Origin: Methylobacillus gramineus
GTDB lineage: Bacteria; Pseudomonadota; Gammaproteobacteria; Burkholderiales; Methylophilaceae
Direction of reading: 5' to 3'
Assembly (NCBI RefSeq): GCF_020532675.1
Contig: NZ_JAJAVE010000001.1
Coordinates: forward strand, 992,001 to 1,056,000
DNA: 64,000 nt
The notes under the pieces are model-generated. The model saw only the letters and a list, made by a program, of their open reading frames with translations, made no database searches and was not told where the DNA came from. Position numbers and translations under genes: made by a program. Position 1 is the stretch's first letter. The number at the start of each line of letters is the position of its first letter. Shown piece after piece: positions 53,984 to 63,871 of this stretch.

Positions 53984-55051
53984 TCATATTACGGCGACAG
54001 GATAAGAGCCTAGCACCTTGAGCAATGAAGCGCACTGCTCAAGCTCATACAACGCTTTGGCGAGCTGGGGGTCCTGGTAATGCCCTTCGATATCAACAAA
54101 GAACACGTACTCCCAGATACCAAGCTTGGATGGCCTGGACTCGAACTTGCTCATATCAATGCCATGCTTGGCTAGCGGGGCCAGCAAGCTGACAACCGCG
54201 CCAGGGACATTTTTGGCAGCAAGCAGCAATGAGGTCTTGTCTTTGCCTGATGGGGCAATCTCGTGATTGGCCAATACCAGGAAGCGTGTCGTATTCTTGG
54301 GATCATCCTCGATATTTTCTGCCTCCACGGCCATATCAAACAACTCGGCAGCACGGTTGCTGGCAATCGCAGCGCCAAAAGGATCACGCGCCGCCAGTTC
54401 AGCCGCCTGGGCATTACTACCCGTACTGATCCGTTCAACGTGTCCAAGGTTAAGGTTGAGCCACTCATGACATTGCCCTAGCGATTGGGCATGAGAATAG
54501 ACGCGCTGTATTTCGTTGCTGGATTCCTTGCTCCTGAGCAGGCAATGATGCACAGGCAGGGTGATTTCCCCACAGATATGCAGGCTGGTCATGGTCAAGA
54601 GATCCAGCGTGCGTCCAACGGCACCCTCAGTGGAATTCTCCACTGGCACTACTGCATAGTCGGCTGCACCGGACTCCACCATGCGAAATACTTCATCGAT
54701 GGAAATACAGGGCTTGGGAGAACTCAGGCCACCGAACTGCTTATTGGCAGCCTCCTCACTGAAAGTCCCTAATGGCCCAAGAAAGGCCACCGCAAGCTCG
54801 CGCTCCAGAGCACGACAGTTGGACATGACACTACGAAAAATGGCCGTCACCGCCTCGGCAGACAATGGGCCAGTATTTTTATCCAGCAGACGGCGCAATA
54901 CCTGCGCTTCTCGCTCGGGACGGTATATCGGCCCTTCCCCTTTGAGTGCGCCAATTTCACGCGCCAAGGCAGCACGTGCATTCACCAGATCCAGCATCTG
55001 CTCATCAATGGCATCAATCTGGTCACGGCAATTTTTTAGTATGTCGCTCAT
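53984..55051 (-). CDS. pheA: Chorismate mutase / prephenate dehydratase (P-protein)
   Basis: 355 residues, a fusion of an AroQ chorismate mutase (1-90, MLDLVNARAALAREIGALKG), a prephenate dehydratase (about 95-270, VPVENSTEGAVGRTLDLL with the catalytic threonine region) and an ACT domain (ISMLL-type regulatory end with KFESRPSKLGIWEYVFFVDIEGH). It converts chorismate to phenylpyruvate; the ACT domain senses phenylalanine. It is 67 bases downstream of serC. Confidence 0.95.
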   Translation of the reverse strand: MSDILKNCRDQIDAIDEQMLDLVNARAALAREIGALKGEGPIYRPEREAQVLRRLLDKNTGPLSAEAVTAIFRSVMSNCRALERELAVAFLGPLGTFSEEAANKQFGGLSSPKPCISIDEVFRMVESGAADYAVVPVENSTEGAVGRTLDLLTMTSLHICGEITLPVHHCLLRSKESSNEIQRVYSHAQSLGQCHEWLNLNLGHVERISTGSNAQAAELAARDPFGAAIASNRAAELFDMAVEAENIEDDPKNTTRFLVLANHEIAPSGKDKTSLLLAAKNVPGAVVSLLAPLAKHGIDMSKFESRPSKLGIWEYVFFVDIEGHYQDPQLAKALYELEQCASLLKVLGSYPVAVI

Positions 55052-55118
55052 GGTCTACACTCTATGCATATATTGTTGCGTAATTGAGCACCGCTCCTGC
55101 AGCCCTCTACTGATTAGA

Positions 55119-56201
55119 TCAAGCGTGAGCGCGCTCAAAGCCCTTCATGAATTCAATCAGCGTATTCACGCCTTCGATTGGCATCGCATTGTAAATCGAT
55201 GCGCGCATGCCGCCCAGCAAACGATGGCCTTTTAACTGGAGTAACCCGGCTGTCTGCGCTTGCTTGAGAAATTCTGCATCTAGGGCGCTATCCTTCAATG
55301 TAAACGGGATATTCATGCGTGAGCGATTTTCCACTGCGATCGGCGAACGGTAAAACTCAGTACTGTCGAGATAATCATATAACAGGCCGGATTTCTCAAT
55401 ATTGAGTTTTTCCATAGCAGCCAATCCGCCCTGGGCCTTGATCCACTTGAATACCAAGCCGGCAATATAAATACCATAGGTTGGCGGAGTGTTGTACATG
55501 GAGTCGTTATCGGCGTGTATCTTGTAATCCAGCATGGTGGGCGTATCCGCTACCGTTTGACCAATCAGGTCTTCCCGCACAATCACAATCGTCAAGCCGG
55601 CCGGGCCGATATTCTTTTGCGCACCGGCATAGATCAAGCCAAACTTGCTGATATCCACGGGTCGAGACAGGATATGCGAAGACATATCCGCCACCAGTGG
55701 CACATTCCCTGTTTCAGGCGTCCAGAACATCTCCACGCCACCAATGGTTTCATTGGAGGTGTAATGCACATAGGCAGCGTCAGCGTTAAGCTTCCACTGC
55801 GATTGATCTGGAGCATAGGTGTAATTCTTGTCGGCAGATGAGGCGACCACATTCACTTCGCAGTACTTGCCTGCCTCTTCAATCGCTTTCTGTGCCCAGA
55901 TACCCGTATCCAAATAATCCGCTTGTTTCTTGCCGCGCAACAGGTTGAGCGGGATCATGGAAAACTGCGCATGTGCCCCCCCCTGTAGAAAGAGCACTTT
56001 GTAGTTTGCAGGAATATTGAGCAACTCTCGCAAATCGGCTTCGGCTTCTGCGGCGATGCTCATGAATTCCTTGCCGCGATGGCTCATTTCCATCACTGAC
56101 ATACCCGAGCCATGCCAGTCCAGCATTTCATCGCTGGCTTGTTGCAATACGTCTTTGGGCAATACTGCCGGTCCGGCAGAAAAGTTATAGATTTGCGTCA
56201 T
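55119..56201 (-). CDS. serC: Phosphoserine aminotransferase
   Basis: 360 residues. [23 protein letters not shown] at the N-terminus, [17 protein letters not shown], and the PLP lysine in [21 protein letters not shown] (near residue 195) are standard for SerC. It makes phosphoserine for serine synthesis and acts in pyridoxal phosphate formation. It starts 17 bases after gyrA. Confidence 0.96.
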   Translation of the reverse strand: MTQIYNFSAGPAVLPKDVLQQASDEMLDWHGSGMSVMEMSHRGKEFMSIAAEAEADLRELLNIPANYKVLFLQGGAHAQFSMIPLNLLRGKKQADYLDTGIWAQKAIEEAGKYCEVNVVASSADKNYTYAPDQSQWKLNADAAYVHYTSNETIGGVEMFWTPETGNVPLVADMSSHILSRPVDISKFGLIYAGAQKNIGPAGLTIVIVREDLIGQTVADTPTMLDYKIHADNDSMYNTPPTYGIYIAGLVFKWIKAQGGLAAMEKLNIEKSGLLYDYLDSTEFYRSPIAVENRSRMNIPFTLKDSALDAEFLKQAQTAGLLQLKGHRLLGGMRASIYNAMPIEGVNTLIEFMKGFERAHA

Positions 56202-56218
56202 AAATACTTGATTACACC

Positions 56219-58855
56219 TTATTCGGGGGCAGTTTCTTGATCACCAGCAACGTCTTGATCACCAGCAACGTCTTGATCACCAGCAACGTCTTGATCATCC
56301 ACAACTTCTGGATCAGTGTCATCGTCAGTTTCGACCACTTTTTCCAGGCCTGAAAGCTTTTCGCCCGTCCCCAGATTGATCAGGGTCACACCCTGTGTGG
56401 CACGACCCAACTCACGGATCTCATTCACGCGCGTACGGATTAATACCCCACCTGTCGTGATCAACATGATTTCATCATTATCGTTCACCAGGCGCGCGCC
56501 AACCACGACGCCGTTGCGCTCACTGGTCGCAATCGCCTTCACACCCTGTGTACCACGACCAGAATGGCGGAAGTCGGCAAGCACAGTACGCTTGCCATAG
56601 CCATTTTCCGTTGCCACTAACACTGTCTGCTTGTCATCCTCTGCAATCAGCAAGGAAATAACCTGCTGGTTGGCTTGCAACTTCATGCCACGAACACCAC
56701 GTGCAGTACGTCCCATTCCGCGTACATCTTCTTCGTCAAACCACACAGCCTTGCCACCATTGGACACCAGGATAATATCGTTCACGCCATTGGTAACTTC
56801 AGCTCCAATCAGGTAATCCCCCTCATCCAGATTGAGCGCGATGATGCCAGAACGACGTGGGTTGGAGAATTCTGTTAATGCGGTTTTCTTGACGGTGCCC
56901 ATGGATGTTGCCATGAAGACAAAGTGATTCTCGTCGAATTCCTTGACTGGCAGGATGGCATTGATCTTCTCGCCTTCCTCCAATGGGAACAGATTGACGA
57001 TAGGCTTGCCGCGACTGATACGACTGCCTTGTGGCACTTCATACACCTTGAGCCAGTAAACACGGCCACGACTTGAGAAACACAGAATGTAATCGTGCGT
57101 ATTGGCCACAAACATCTTATCGATGAAGTCATCTTCCTTGGTTGCAGTCGCTTGCTTGCCACGACCACCACGGCGTTGCGCACGATACTCTTCCAGCGGC
57201 TGCGACTTGACATAGCCAGTGTGTGATAGCGTCACTACCACATCCTGCGGCGTAATCAGGTCTTCCAGCGAGAGATCCTGGGCATTATGCACAATCTCGC
57301 TGCGACGCTTGTCGCCAAACTGATGGAGGATAGCCGCCAGCTCCTCAATGATAATCTGCGTTACACGCGCAGACTTGGCGAGGATATCAAGCAAGTCAGC
57401 AATAACATCCATGACCTCTTTATATTCATTAACAATCTTGTCTTGTTCCAGACCGGTCAAGCGTTGCAAGCGCATTTGCAGGATTTCCTGCGCCTGCACA
57501 TCAGACAATCTGTAACCTTCTGGCGTTAGGCCAAAGTCAACTGCCAGACCGTCAGGACGTGAGGCTTCCATGGCGGCGCGCTTGAGCATTTCCTCAACCA
57601 CAGGCGATGTCCACAGACGCGCCATCAACTCGCGCTTGGCTTCTGGCGGCGTAGGTGCAGCCTTGATCAACGCAATCATGTCATCCACGTTGGCCAGAGC
57701 AACAGCCAGGCCTTCCAGCACATGTCCACGCTCACGCGCCTTGCGCAATTCAAACACGGTACGACGCGTGATTACTTCACGACGGTGGCGCAGGAAAGCT
57801 TCCAGCATCTGCTTGAGGTTCAGCAAGCGCGGCTGACCATCCAGCAAGGCCACCATATTCATGCCAAAGGTATCTTGCAGTTGGGTTTGCTTGTACAGGT
57901 TATTCAGTACCACTTCCGGCACTTCACCACGTTTGAGCTCGATCACTACGCGCATACCCGACTTATCAGACTCGTCGCGCAGGTCGGAAATACCTTCTAT
58001 CTTCTTTTCATTGACCAGTTCGGCGATTTTCTCGACAAAGGTCTTTTTATTCACTTGGTAAGGCAGTTCGTCAACAATCAGCGCCTGGCGACCACCACGC
58101 TCCAGGTCTTCCACATGCGTGCGTCCGCGCATCACCACACGGCCACGGCCAGTGCGATAGCCTTCTCTGACACCTATCGTGCCATAGATAATGCCCGCAG
58201 TCGGAAAATCTGGCGCGGGGATGATCTCAATCAGCTCATCTATCGTCGTTTCCGGGTTCTGCAACAAGGCCAGACAGGCCGCAATTACTTCATTCAGGTT
58301 ATGCGGTGGAATATTGGTGGCCATCCCCACCGCAATACCCGAGCTACCATTGATGAGTAGATTGGGAATACGCGCAGGCATGATGAGTGGCTCGTGTTCC
58401 GAACCGTCATAGTTAGGGCCAAAATCAACCGTTTCCTTATCAATGTCAGCCAGCAACTCATGCGCAATACGCGACATACGGATTTCGGTATATCGCATCG
58501 CCGCGGCATTATCTCCGTCTACAGAACCGAAGTTACCCTGACCATCAACCAGCATGTAGCGCAAAGAGAAAGGCTGGGCCATACGCACGATGGTGTCATA
58601 TACAGCAGTATCACCATGCGGGTGATATTTACCGATCACATCGCCCACGATACGGGCAGATTTCTTGTAAGCTCGATTCCAGTCGTTGTTCAACTCGTGC
58701 ATGGCGTACAGTACGCGGCGATGAACAGGTTTCAAACCGTCGCGAACATCTGGCAAGGCACGACCCACGATGACGCTCATGGCGTAATCGAGGTAGGAAC
58801 GACGCATCTCGTCTTCGAGGCTGATAGGGAGGGTTTCTTTTGCGAACTGATCCAT
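56219..58855 (-). CDS. gyrA: DNA gyrase subunit A
   Basis: 878 residues. The catalytic tyrosine is Y122 in [12 protein letters not shown], the same number as in E. coli. The quinolone region reads [17 protein letters not shown] with Thr at the position of E. coli Ser83 and Asp87 conserved; Thr83 is natural in several species and not by itself a resistance mark. The C-terminal beta-pinwheel follows from about residue 520, with QRRGGRGKQ as the GyrA box. The last ~20 residues repeat DQDVAG three times, encoded by an 18-bp tandem repeat. Gyrase introduces negative supercoils. Confidence 0.97.
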   Translation of the reverse strand: MDQFAKETLPISLEDEMRRSYLDYAMSVIVGRALPDVRDGLKPVHRRVLYAMHELNNDWNRAYKKSARIVGDVIGKYHPHGDTAVYDTIVRMAQPFSLRYMLVDGQGNFGSVDGDNAAAMRYTEIRMSRIAHELLADIDKETVDFGPNYDGSEHEPLIMPARIPNLLINGSSGIAVGMATNIPPHNLNEVIAACLALLQNPETTIDELIEIIPAPDFPTAGIIYGTIGVREGYRTGRGRVVMRGRTHVEDLERGGRQALIVDELPYQVNKKTFVEKIAELVNEKKIEGISDLRDESDKSGMRVVIELKRGEVPEVVLNNLYKQTQLQDTFGMNMVALLDGQPRLLNLKQMLEAFLRHRREVITRRTVFELRKARERGHVLEGLAVALANVDDMIALIKAAPTPPEAKRELMARLWTSPVVEEMLKRAAMEASRPDGLAVDFGLTPEGYRLSDVQAQEILQMRLQRLTGLEQDKIVNEYKEVMDVIADLLDILAKSARVTQIIIEELAAILHQFGDKRRSEIVHNAQDLSLEDLITPQDVVVTLSHTGYVKSQPLEEYRAQRRGGRGKQATATKEDDFIDKMFVANTHDYILCFSSRGRVYWLKVYEVPQGSRISRGKPIVNLFPLEEGEKINAILPVKEFDENHFVFMATSMGTVKKTALTEFSNPRRSGIIALNLDEGDYLIGAEVTNGVNDIILVSNGGKAVWFDEEDVRGMGRTARGVRGMKLQANQQVISLLIAEDDKQTVLVATENGYGKRTVLADFRHSGRGTQGVKAIATSERNGVVVGARLVNDNDEIMLITTGGVLIRTRVNEIRELGRATQGVTLINLGTGEKLSGLEKVVETDDDTDPEVVDDQDVAGDQDVAGDQDVAGDQETAPE
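56235..56288. repeat. 18-bp tandem repeat in the gyrA tail
   Basis: Three perfect copies of an 18-bp unit encoding DQDVAG (minus strand), followed by a partial fourth. It lies in the acidic C-terminal tail of GyrA, immediately before the stop. Confidence 0.9.
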
Positions 58856-58905
58856 TGTTTGCTATCGGCTTTAAAGTGGCTTAAAGTCTGGGATTCTAGC
58901 ACGAT

Positions 58906-58925
58906 ACGCATGCCAAAGCATGCGT
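58906..58925. repeat. Inverted repeat upstream of gyrA
   Basis: Perfect 8-bp arms ACGCATGC (58906-58913) and GCATGCGT (58918-58925) around CAAA, about 50 bases upstream of the gyrA start. It could be a leader hairpin or a supercoiling-sensitive control element. Confidence 0.5.
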
Positions 58926-59093
58926 GGATTTACCCCTTGATCCCACGGGAAAATCTTACCCTGGTAGCGGATACACATCCCGCCCATCAAGCGGGGAATA
59001 CTCATGGCGATTGCAAAAATTAATTAGAATTTTGTTCTAAGTTGATTTAGGCTATCGCGTCTCACCGCTTAACCACTCCAAAGGAGAATCAAT
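58926..59093. promoter_or_regulatory. Divergent control region of gyrA and the peroxiredoxin gene
   Basis: About 170 bases that must hold both promoters. TTAGAA (59024-59029) and TTCTAA (59035-59040) form an inverted repeat with 5-base spacing about 55 bases before the peroxiredoxin start, a possible operator. I see no sure -35/-10 pair. Confidence 0.4.
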
Positions 59094-59696
59094 ATGGCCG
59101 TTTTAGTTGGCAAACCTGCTCCCGATTTTACTGCTGCTGCAGTACTGGGCGACAATTCCATCAAGGAAGATTTCAATCTTTCTGCACACATCAAAGGCAA
59201 ACATGCCGTCATCTTCTTTTACCCTCTGGACTTCACCTTTGTCTGCCCATCTGAACTGATCGCTTTTGATCACAGACTGGATGACTTCAAGCAGCGCGGT
59301 GTTGAAGTGATTGGTATCTCGATTGACTCCCACTTCACCCACCTGGCATGGAAGAACACGCCAATAGACAAGGGGGGCATTGGCAAGGTTGGCTACCCCC
59401 TAGTCGCTGACATCAAGCACGAAATCGTCAAGGCCTACGATGTTGAGGCTGAAGGCGGCGTAGCTTATCGTGGCTCGTTCCTCATCAATAAGGATGGGGT
59501 CGTCGTACACCAGGTAGTTAATGATCTGCCACTAGGCCGTGATATTGATGAAATGCTGCGCGTCGTGGATGCCCAGCAATTTGTTGAAGAACACGGTGAA
59601 GTGTGTCCTGCTGGCTGGAAAAAAGGCAAGGCCGGCATGAATGCATCTCCAGAAGGCGTTGCTAAATACCTGGCTGACAATGCTGCATCACTGTAA
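59094..59696 (+). CDS. Typical 2-Cys peroxiredoxin (AhpC/Prx1 type)
   Basis: 200 residues from the ATG at 59094, behind AAAGGAG. The peroxidatic cysteine is C51 in FYPLDFTFVCPSEL, and the resolving cysteine is near residue 170 in HGEVCPAGWKKG, with the YF-like C-terminal extension altered to KYLADNAASL. It reduces hydrogen peroxide and organic peroxides. The lack of an intact C-terminal YF motif suggests a robust, less easily over-oxidised enzyme. No ahpF lies adjacent, so thioredoxin is the likely reductant. Confidence 0.93.
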   Translation: MAVLVGKPAPDFTAAAVLGDNSIKEDFNLSAHIKGKHAVIFFYPLDFTFVCPSELIAFDHRLDDFKQRGVEVIGISIDSHFTHLAWKNTPIDKGGIGKVGYPLVADIKHEIVKAYDVEAEGGVAYRGSFLINKDGVVVHQVVNDLPLGRDIDEMLRVVDAQQFVEEHGEVCPAGWKKGKAGMNASPEGVAKYLADNAASL

Positions 59697-59713
59697 AGTT
59701 TGATTCATCAGCA

Positions 59714-59749
59714 ATAAAAAAACGGGACTTTATGTCCCGTTTTTTTATT
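59714..59749. terminator. Bidirectional terminator between the peroxiredoxin and DUF3185 genes
   Basis: Long inverted repeat (arms 59716-59728 and 59734-59746) with A and T runs, between convergent genes. Confidence 0.93.
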
Positions 59750-59771
59750 TGTGCCTGGATAAAACTGCTAT

Positions 59772-59990
59772 TTACTTACGTGCGCCAACTGCAATCACAA
59801 GCACACCTGCGATAATTGCAACGATGCCCAGCACGTTAGGAATCGCCACATCATTCTCCACCTCGGCTGTGGCTTTCAAAGGCCCGATTTGGGCTACCGT
59901 TTCCTCGGTAGTAAAACTGAAGCCTTTGTACACCAAAGCAGCAGCGCCCAGCACGATCAACAACACACCTACAATCACAGACGTTTTCAT
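59772..59990 (-). CDS. Small membrane protein, DUF3185 family
   Basis: 72 residues with two hydrophobic helices: 3-22 (TSVIVGVLLIVLGAAALVYK) and 50-68 (NVLGIVAIIAGVLVIAVGAR), joined by a polar loop with ETVAQIGPLKATAE. The pattern matches DUF3185, of unknown function. It follows the coiled-coil gene by 32 bases on the same strand and is probably co-transcribed; the pair looks stress-related, without proof. Confidence 0.8.
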   Translation of the reverse strand: MKTSVIVGVLLIVLGAAALVYKGFSFTTEETVAQIGPLKATAEVENDVAIPNVLGIVAIIAGVLVIAVGARK

Positions 59991-60022
59991 TGATACTCTC
60001 CTCCCAGGACTGGGTTAATTAA

Positions 60023-60313
60023 TTATTCGCCAAACTTTTTTCTTGCTTCTGCAAATGCGTGCTTGATTGTTTCCCAAGCCTCATCACTGCCTTTTTTCAG
60101 CTCTTGCCACGCTTCTCCAGCTGACGACTGCACCTCAGCCAACTTGACCTTGGCTTCATCCCGCTTTTCTTTCAGGACGATAACCTGCTCGTCATATTTA
60201 ATGCGCAACTCGGCATCTGCTTGACGAACCTTGGCTTCAAGTACGTCAATATCTGCACTCCATTCATCCAACTGGACTTTCAATTTTTCAACATAAGCAT
60301 CTTTTAGACTCAT
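60023..60313 (-). CDS. Small coiled-coil protein
   Basis: 96 residues, almost entirely alpha-helical and highly charged: SLKDAYVEKLKVQLDEWSADIDVLEAKVRQ, then EKRDEAKVKLAEVQSSAGEAWQELKKGSDEAWETIKHAFAEARKKF. The heptads from about 5-60 indicate a coiled coil, and the C-terminal half has an amphipathic repeat (GEAWQEL/DEAWETI). It resembles cyanobacterial and proteobacterial sll1863-type stress proteins, but no function is known. The ribosome site AAGGAG-like precedes the ATG at 60313. Confidence 0.78.
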   Translation of the reverse strand: MSLKDAYVEKLKVQLDEWSADIDVLEAKVRQADAELRIKYDEQVIVLKEKRDEAKVKLAEVQSSAGEAWQELKKGSDEAWETIKHAFAEARKKFGE

Positions 60314-60388
60314 TATTTAGCTCCTTATCTTAAAGTTAGCACTGCCCTTCTGTACCATTATGACAGCTTCATTCAACAATAGTGCGGC

Positions 60389-61567
60389 TTACAGAGACTT
60401 GCTCAGCAACGCAAGGTCAGCCTTGATATCGTCAATATGCTCAAGCCCAACCGCAATGCGTACCAATCCATCGCCAATGCCCGCCGCTGCACGCGCTTCA
60501 GGCGATACCCGGCTATGGGTGGTGGTGGCAGGATGCGTAATTGTGCTCTTGGCATCACCCAGATTAGCCGTAATCGAAATCATCTTGGTGGCATCAATCA
60601 ACCGCCATGCAGCTTCCTGTCCGCCTTTCACTTCAAATGAGACTATCGCACCACCGCTCTTCTGCTGCTTCTTCGCCAATGCATGCTGTGGATGCGAGGC
60701 CAGGCCCGGGTAATAAACACGGGAAACCCCAGGTTGCTGTTCCAGCCAGGTAGCCAATTCCAATGCATTGCGTGCATGTGCATCCATACGCACATGCAAG
60801 GTTTCCAGCCCCTTCAGAAACACCCAGGCATTGAATGCACTCATGGTAGGGCCTGCAGTCCGCAAGAAGCCATACACTGGCTCCAGAACATCCTTGCGCC
60901 CAAGCACGGCACCACCCAGGCAACGTCCCTGACCATCAATATATTTGGTGGCAGAATGCACCACAATATCTGCACCTAAATCCAGGGGCTTTTGCAGTGC
61001 GGGACTGCAAAAGCAATTGTCCACGGCTAGCAAAGCACCGGCTTCATGCGCAATATCCGCCAACAGGGCAATGTCACAAATTTCAGTCAGCGGGTTGGAT
61101 GGGGTTTCCACAAAGAACAACTTGGTATTGGCTTTGCTCGCTGCCCTCCACTCATCAGGATCGGTCAGTGAAACAAAGGTTGTTTCCAGCCCCCAGCGCT
61201 TGAGAATATTGCTGAACAGTTGCACTGAAGTCCCAAAAATACTACGGGAGGCCACGACATGATCACCTGCGGAACATACGCCCATCACGCACGCCAGAAT
61301 GGCGGACATGCCTGATGATGTCGCCACACAAGATTCAGCGCCCTCTAGTGCTGCTAGCTTGTTCTGAAACATGGTCACGGTCGGGTTGGTAAAGCGGGAA
61401 TAAATATTCCCCGGCTCTTGCCCGCCAAAGCGTGCGGCGGCCTGGGCCGCATTGCTGAAGACAAAGCTGGAGGTCAGGAATATAGCTTCTGAATTCTCGC
61501 CATAGGGCGTGTGTTCACTGCCTGCTCGTACACTCAGGGTTTCTGGATGCCACTGATGATCACTCAT
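60389..61567 (-). CDS. metZ: O-succinylhomoserine sulfhydrylase
   Basis: 392 residues from the ATG at 61567; the longer frame upstream crosses a terminator. A Cys/Met metabolism PLP enzyme: YSRFTNPTVTMFQNKLAALEGAESCVATSSGMSAI near residue 50-90 and the PLP lysine in HSATKYIDGQGRCLGG near 205. It makes homocysteine from O-succinylhomoserine and sulfide, joining the sulfide from CysI to methionine synthesis. Its place after purF is common in proteobacteria and marks MetZ rather than MetB. A terminator stands between purF and metZ. Confidence 0.92.
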   Translation of the reverse strand: MSDHQWHPETLSVRAGSEHTPYGENSEAIFLTSSFVFSNAAQAAARFGGQEPGNIYSRFTNPTVTMFQNKLAALEGAESCVATSSGMSAILACVMGVCSAGDHVVASRSIFGTSVQLFSNILKRWGLETTFVSLTDPDEWRAASKANTKLFFVETPSNPLTEICDIALLADIAHEAGALLAVDNCFCSPALQKPLDLGADIVVHSATKYIDGQGRCLGGAVLGRKDVLEPVYGFLRTAGPTMSAFNAWVFLKGLETLHVRMDAHARNALELATWLEQQPGVSRVYYPGLASHPQHALAKKQQKSGGAIVSFEVKGGQEAAWRLIDATKMISITANLGDAKSTITHPATTTHSRVSPEARAAAGIGDGLVRIAVGLEHIDDIKADLALLSKSL

Positions 61568-61623
61568 GATTGTATTGTTACCTTCCCGCCCGATACCGGG
61601 CCACATTCTAAATAGCGCAGGCA

Positions 61624-61663
61624 TAAAAAAACCCGCTGTAGCTCCTGAGCTAAAACGGGTTTC
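61624..61663 (-). terminator. Terminator of purF
   Basis: Outer arms 61629-61635 and 61656-61662 with an inner repeat TAGCTC/GAGCTA and a U-run on the minus strand. It suggests metZ has its own promoter. Confidence 0.82.
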
Positions 61664-61781
61664 TAATATCAACTCGCTTTAGCTGTATTTATATTGCGCC
61701 CGCAAGCTGAGTGCTACTTAAACTCAAATCGGCGCATGTAATAATATTAGTCCTGATTCTGCCTGAGCGTCAACCACTGGC

Positions 61782-63317
61782 TTAGACAAACTCCTCTTCG
61801 CGTGAAGCCACCAGATTCAGGTCCAGCTGTGTAATGGAATCCACAGGCCTGGTCGCTTTACCACCATCGCCACGCGCAGACTCCGTATGATTGAGATACG
61901 CCTCATCAATATCGCCAGTGATGTAATTCCCGTCAAAACAGGAACAATCAAACACTTCAATATCAGGATTTCCTTTTTGTACGGCTTTGATCAATGCATC
62001 CAGATCCTGATAAATTAGGGCATCAGCCCCAATTTCCGCACAGATCTCTTCGTCGGTGCGCCCGGTAGCCAACAGCTCGTCGCGCGTCGGCATATCAATA
62101 CCATAGACATTCGGGAAACGAACTGGCGGTGCTGCTGACGCAAAGAATACCTTGTTGGCGCCAGCATCGCGGGCCATCTGTACGATTTGCTTGGACGTCG
62201 TCCCACGCACGATAGAATCATCGACCAAGAGTACATTCTTGCCTTTGAACTCCATCCCGATGGGATTGAGCTTCTGACGCACGGACTTCTTGCGCAAGGC
62301 CTGGCCTGGCATGATAAAAGTACGTCCAATATATCGATTCTTGATAAACCCTTCCCTGTAGGTCAGGTTCAATGCATTGGCCAACTGTAAAGCACTGGGA
62401 CGACTGGTATCTGGAATCGGGATCACCACATCAATCTTGAGATCACTCCACTCGCGGGCAATTTTCTCAGCAAGACTTTCACCCATATGCAATCGGGTTT
62501 GGTACACGGAGACATTATCAATCACGGAATCAGGACGAGCCAAATACACATATTCAAAAATGCATGGTGCCAGCTTAGGTGCTGAGGCACATTGACGTGA
62601 GAAGAAGTTGCCATTCATATCAATGAAAATCGCTTCGCCCGGCTCTACATCGCGTACTAGGGTGAAGCCTAGCACATCAAGCGCAACGCTCTCGGATGCC
62701 ACAATATATTCTGTACCACTTGTAGTTTCGTGCTTGCCAATGACCAGAGGGCGAATGCCATTAGGGTCACGAAATGCCAGCAGACCGAAATTGGCAATCA
62801 TTGCCACGACTGCATAGGCACCACGACACCGCTTGTGTACGCCTTCAACCGCCTCAAAGATCATGTCGGTATTCAATACGACATTGTGGGCGGAGGTCTC
62901 AATCTCATGCGCCAGTACATTCAACAGCACCTCAGAGTCAGAGCTGGTATTGATGTGACGCAGATCCTGCCTGAACATTTCCTGCTTGAGCTGAGCGGAG
63001 TTGGTTAAATTGCCGTTATGCCCCAACACAATACCAAATGGTGAGTTGACATAGAAAGGCTGAGCTTCAGCGGCTGATGAGGAACCTGCGGTTGGATAGC
63101 GCACATGAGCAATACCAGCGTTACCGATCAGGTTGCGCATATGTCGAGTCTGGAATACATCTTGTACCAAACCATTATTTTTATGCATGAAGAAAGTATT
63201 GCCATCACAGGTGACAATACCAGCAGCATCCTGTCCACGATGCTGCAACACCAGCAAGCCATCATAAAGTAACTGGTTGACTGGGTTTTTACCGACCACA
63301 CCGATAATTCCACACAT
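61782..63317 (-). CDS. purF: Amidophosphoribosyltransferase
   Basis: 511 residues. Cys2 in MCGIIGVVG is the glutaminase nucleophile after removal of Met. The PRPP-binding loop is [15 protein letters not shown] near residue 365, and the cysteine-bearing C-terminal [17 protein letters not shown] is typical of the longer bacterial form. It starts purine synthesis by making phosphoribosylamine. 59 bases separate it from cvpA, upstream on the same strand. Confidence 0.96.
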   Translation of the reverse strand: MCGIIGVVGKNPVNQLLYDGLLVLQHRGQDAAGIVTCDGNTFFMHKNNGLVQDVFQTRHMRNLIGNAGIAHVRYPTAGSSSAAEAQPFYVNSPFGIVLGHNGNLTNSAQLKQEMFRQDLRHINTSSDSEVLLNVLAHEIETSAHNVVLNTDMIFEAVEGVHKRCRGAYAVVAMIANFGLLAFRDPNGIRPLVIGKHETTSGTEYIVASESVALDVLGFTLVRDVEPGEAIFIDMNGNFFSRQCASAPKLAPCIFEYVYLARPDSVIDNVSVYQTRLHMGESLAEKIAREWSDLKIDVVIPIPDTSRPSALQLANALNLTYREGFIKNRYIGRTFIMPGQALRKKSVRQKLNPIGMEFKGKNVLLVDDSIVRGTTSKQIVQMARDAGANKVFFASAAPPVRFPNVYGIDMPTRDELLATGRTDEEICAEIGADALIYQDLDALIKAVQKGNPDIEVFDCSCFDGNYITGDIDEAYLNHTESARGDGGKATRPVDSITQLDLNLVASREEEFV

Positions 63318-63376
63318 GAAGTGAGCGCCTTAAGAACTAGAATCCGGAAAAAGCTAAATGAGCGGTGACACTCAAT

Positions 63377-63868
63377 TTAGTCATATTTAATATGCTTTGC
63401 AATATCCTGCGGGAACCAGGGCAATATCCCTATGACCATTGCTTCCAATGGCGCACTGAACATGGCATTACGCCAGCGTTGATCTTGTGGCAGTGCCGTC
63501 AAACCAGCCAACAAGACCAGGGTTCCCACAATCATGAGTCCTCGTGCCAGCCCAAATATCACACCCAAAGCGCGATCCAGCCAGCTCAAACCAATTTTCT
63601 TGAATATCTGCGACACTGCAATCGCCAGCAGGCTGCACACTAATAATGAGGACAAAAACAAAATTAAAAAGGCCGCCAGGAATCTCAACTCTTCACTTGG
63701 GATAGATGCTGGCAATAATGCTGAAAATTCAACCGTATAGAACTTGGCTACAACAAAGGCAACCACCCAACTGACCAGCGCCAGGATTTCGCGGACAAAC
63801 CCGCGCATGACACTTAACAATACAGAAAACCCAATGATGCCCAGTACTGCATAATCAAAACTCGTCAT
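63377..63868 (-). CDS. cvpA: CvpA family membrane protein
   Basis: 163 residues with four hydrophobic segments. The CvpA signature FDYAVLGIIGFSVLLSVMRGFVREILALVSWVVAFVVAKF at the N-terminus and LDRALGVIFGLARGLMIVG are clear. The family is encoded before purF and was named for colicin V production; its role is in envelope homeostasis. It overlaps neither neighbour. Confidence 0.92.
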   Translation of the reverse strand: MTSFDYAVLGIIGFSVLLSVMRGFVREILALVSWVVAFVVAKFYTVEFSALLPASIPSEELRFLAAFLILFLSSLLVCSLLAIAVSQIFKKIGLSWLDRALGVIFGLARGLMIVGTLVLLAGLTALPQDQRWRNAMFSAPLEAMVIGILPWFPQDIAKHIKYD

Positions 63869-63871
63869 TGC

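Noticed and set aside
58640-58855. Quinolone-resistance mutation in gyrA (Thr at position 83)
   Set aside because: Thr83 is wild-type in several proteobacteria; resistance cannot be claimed from it.
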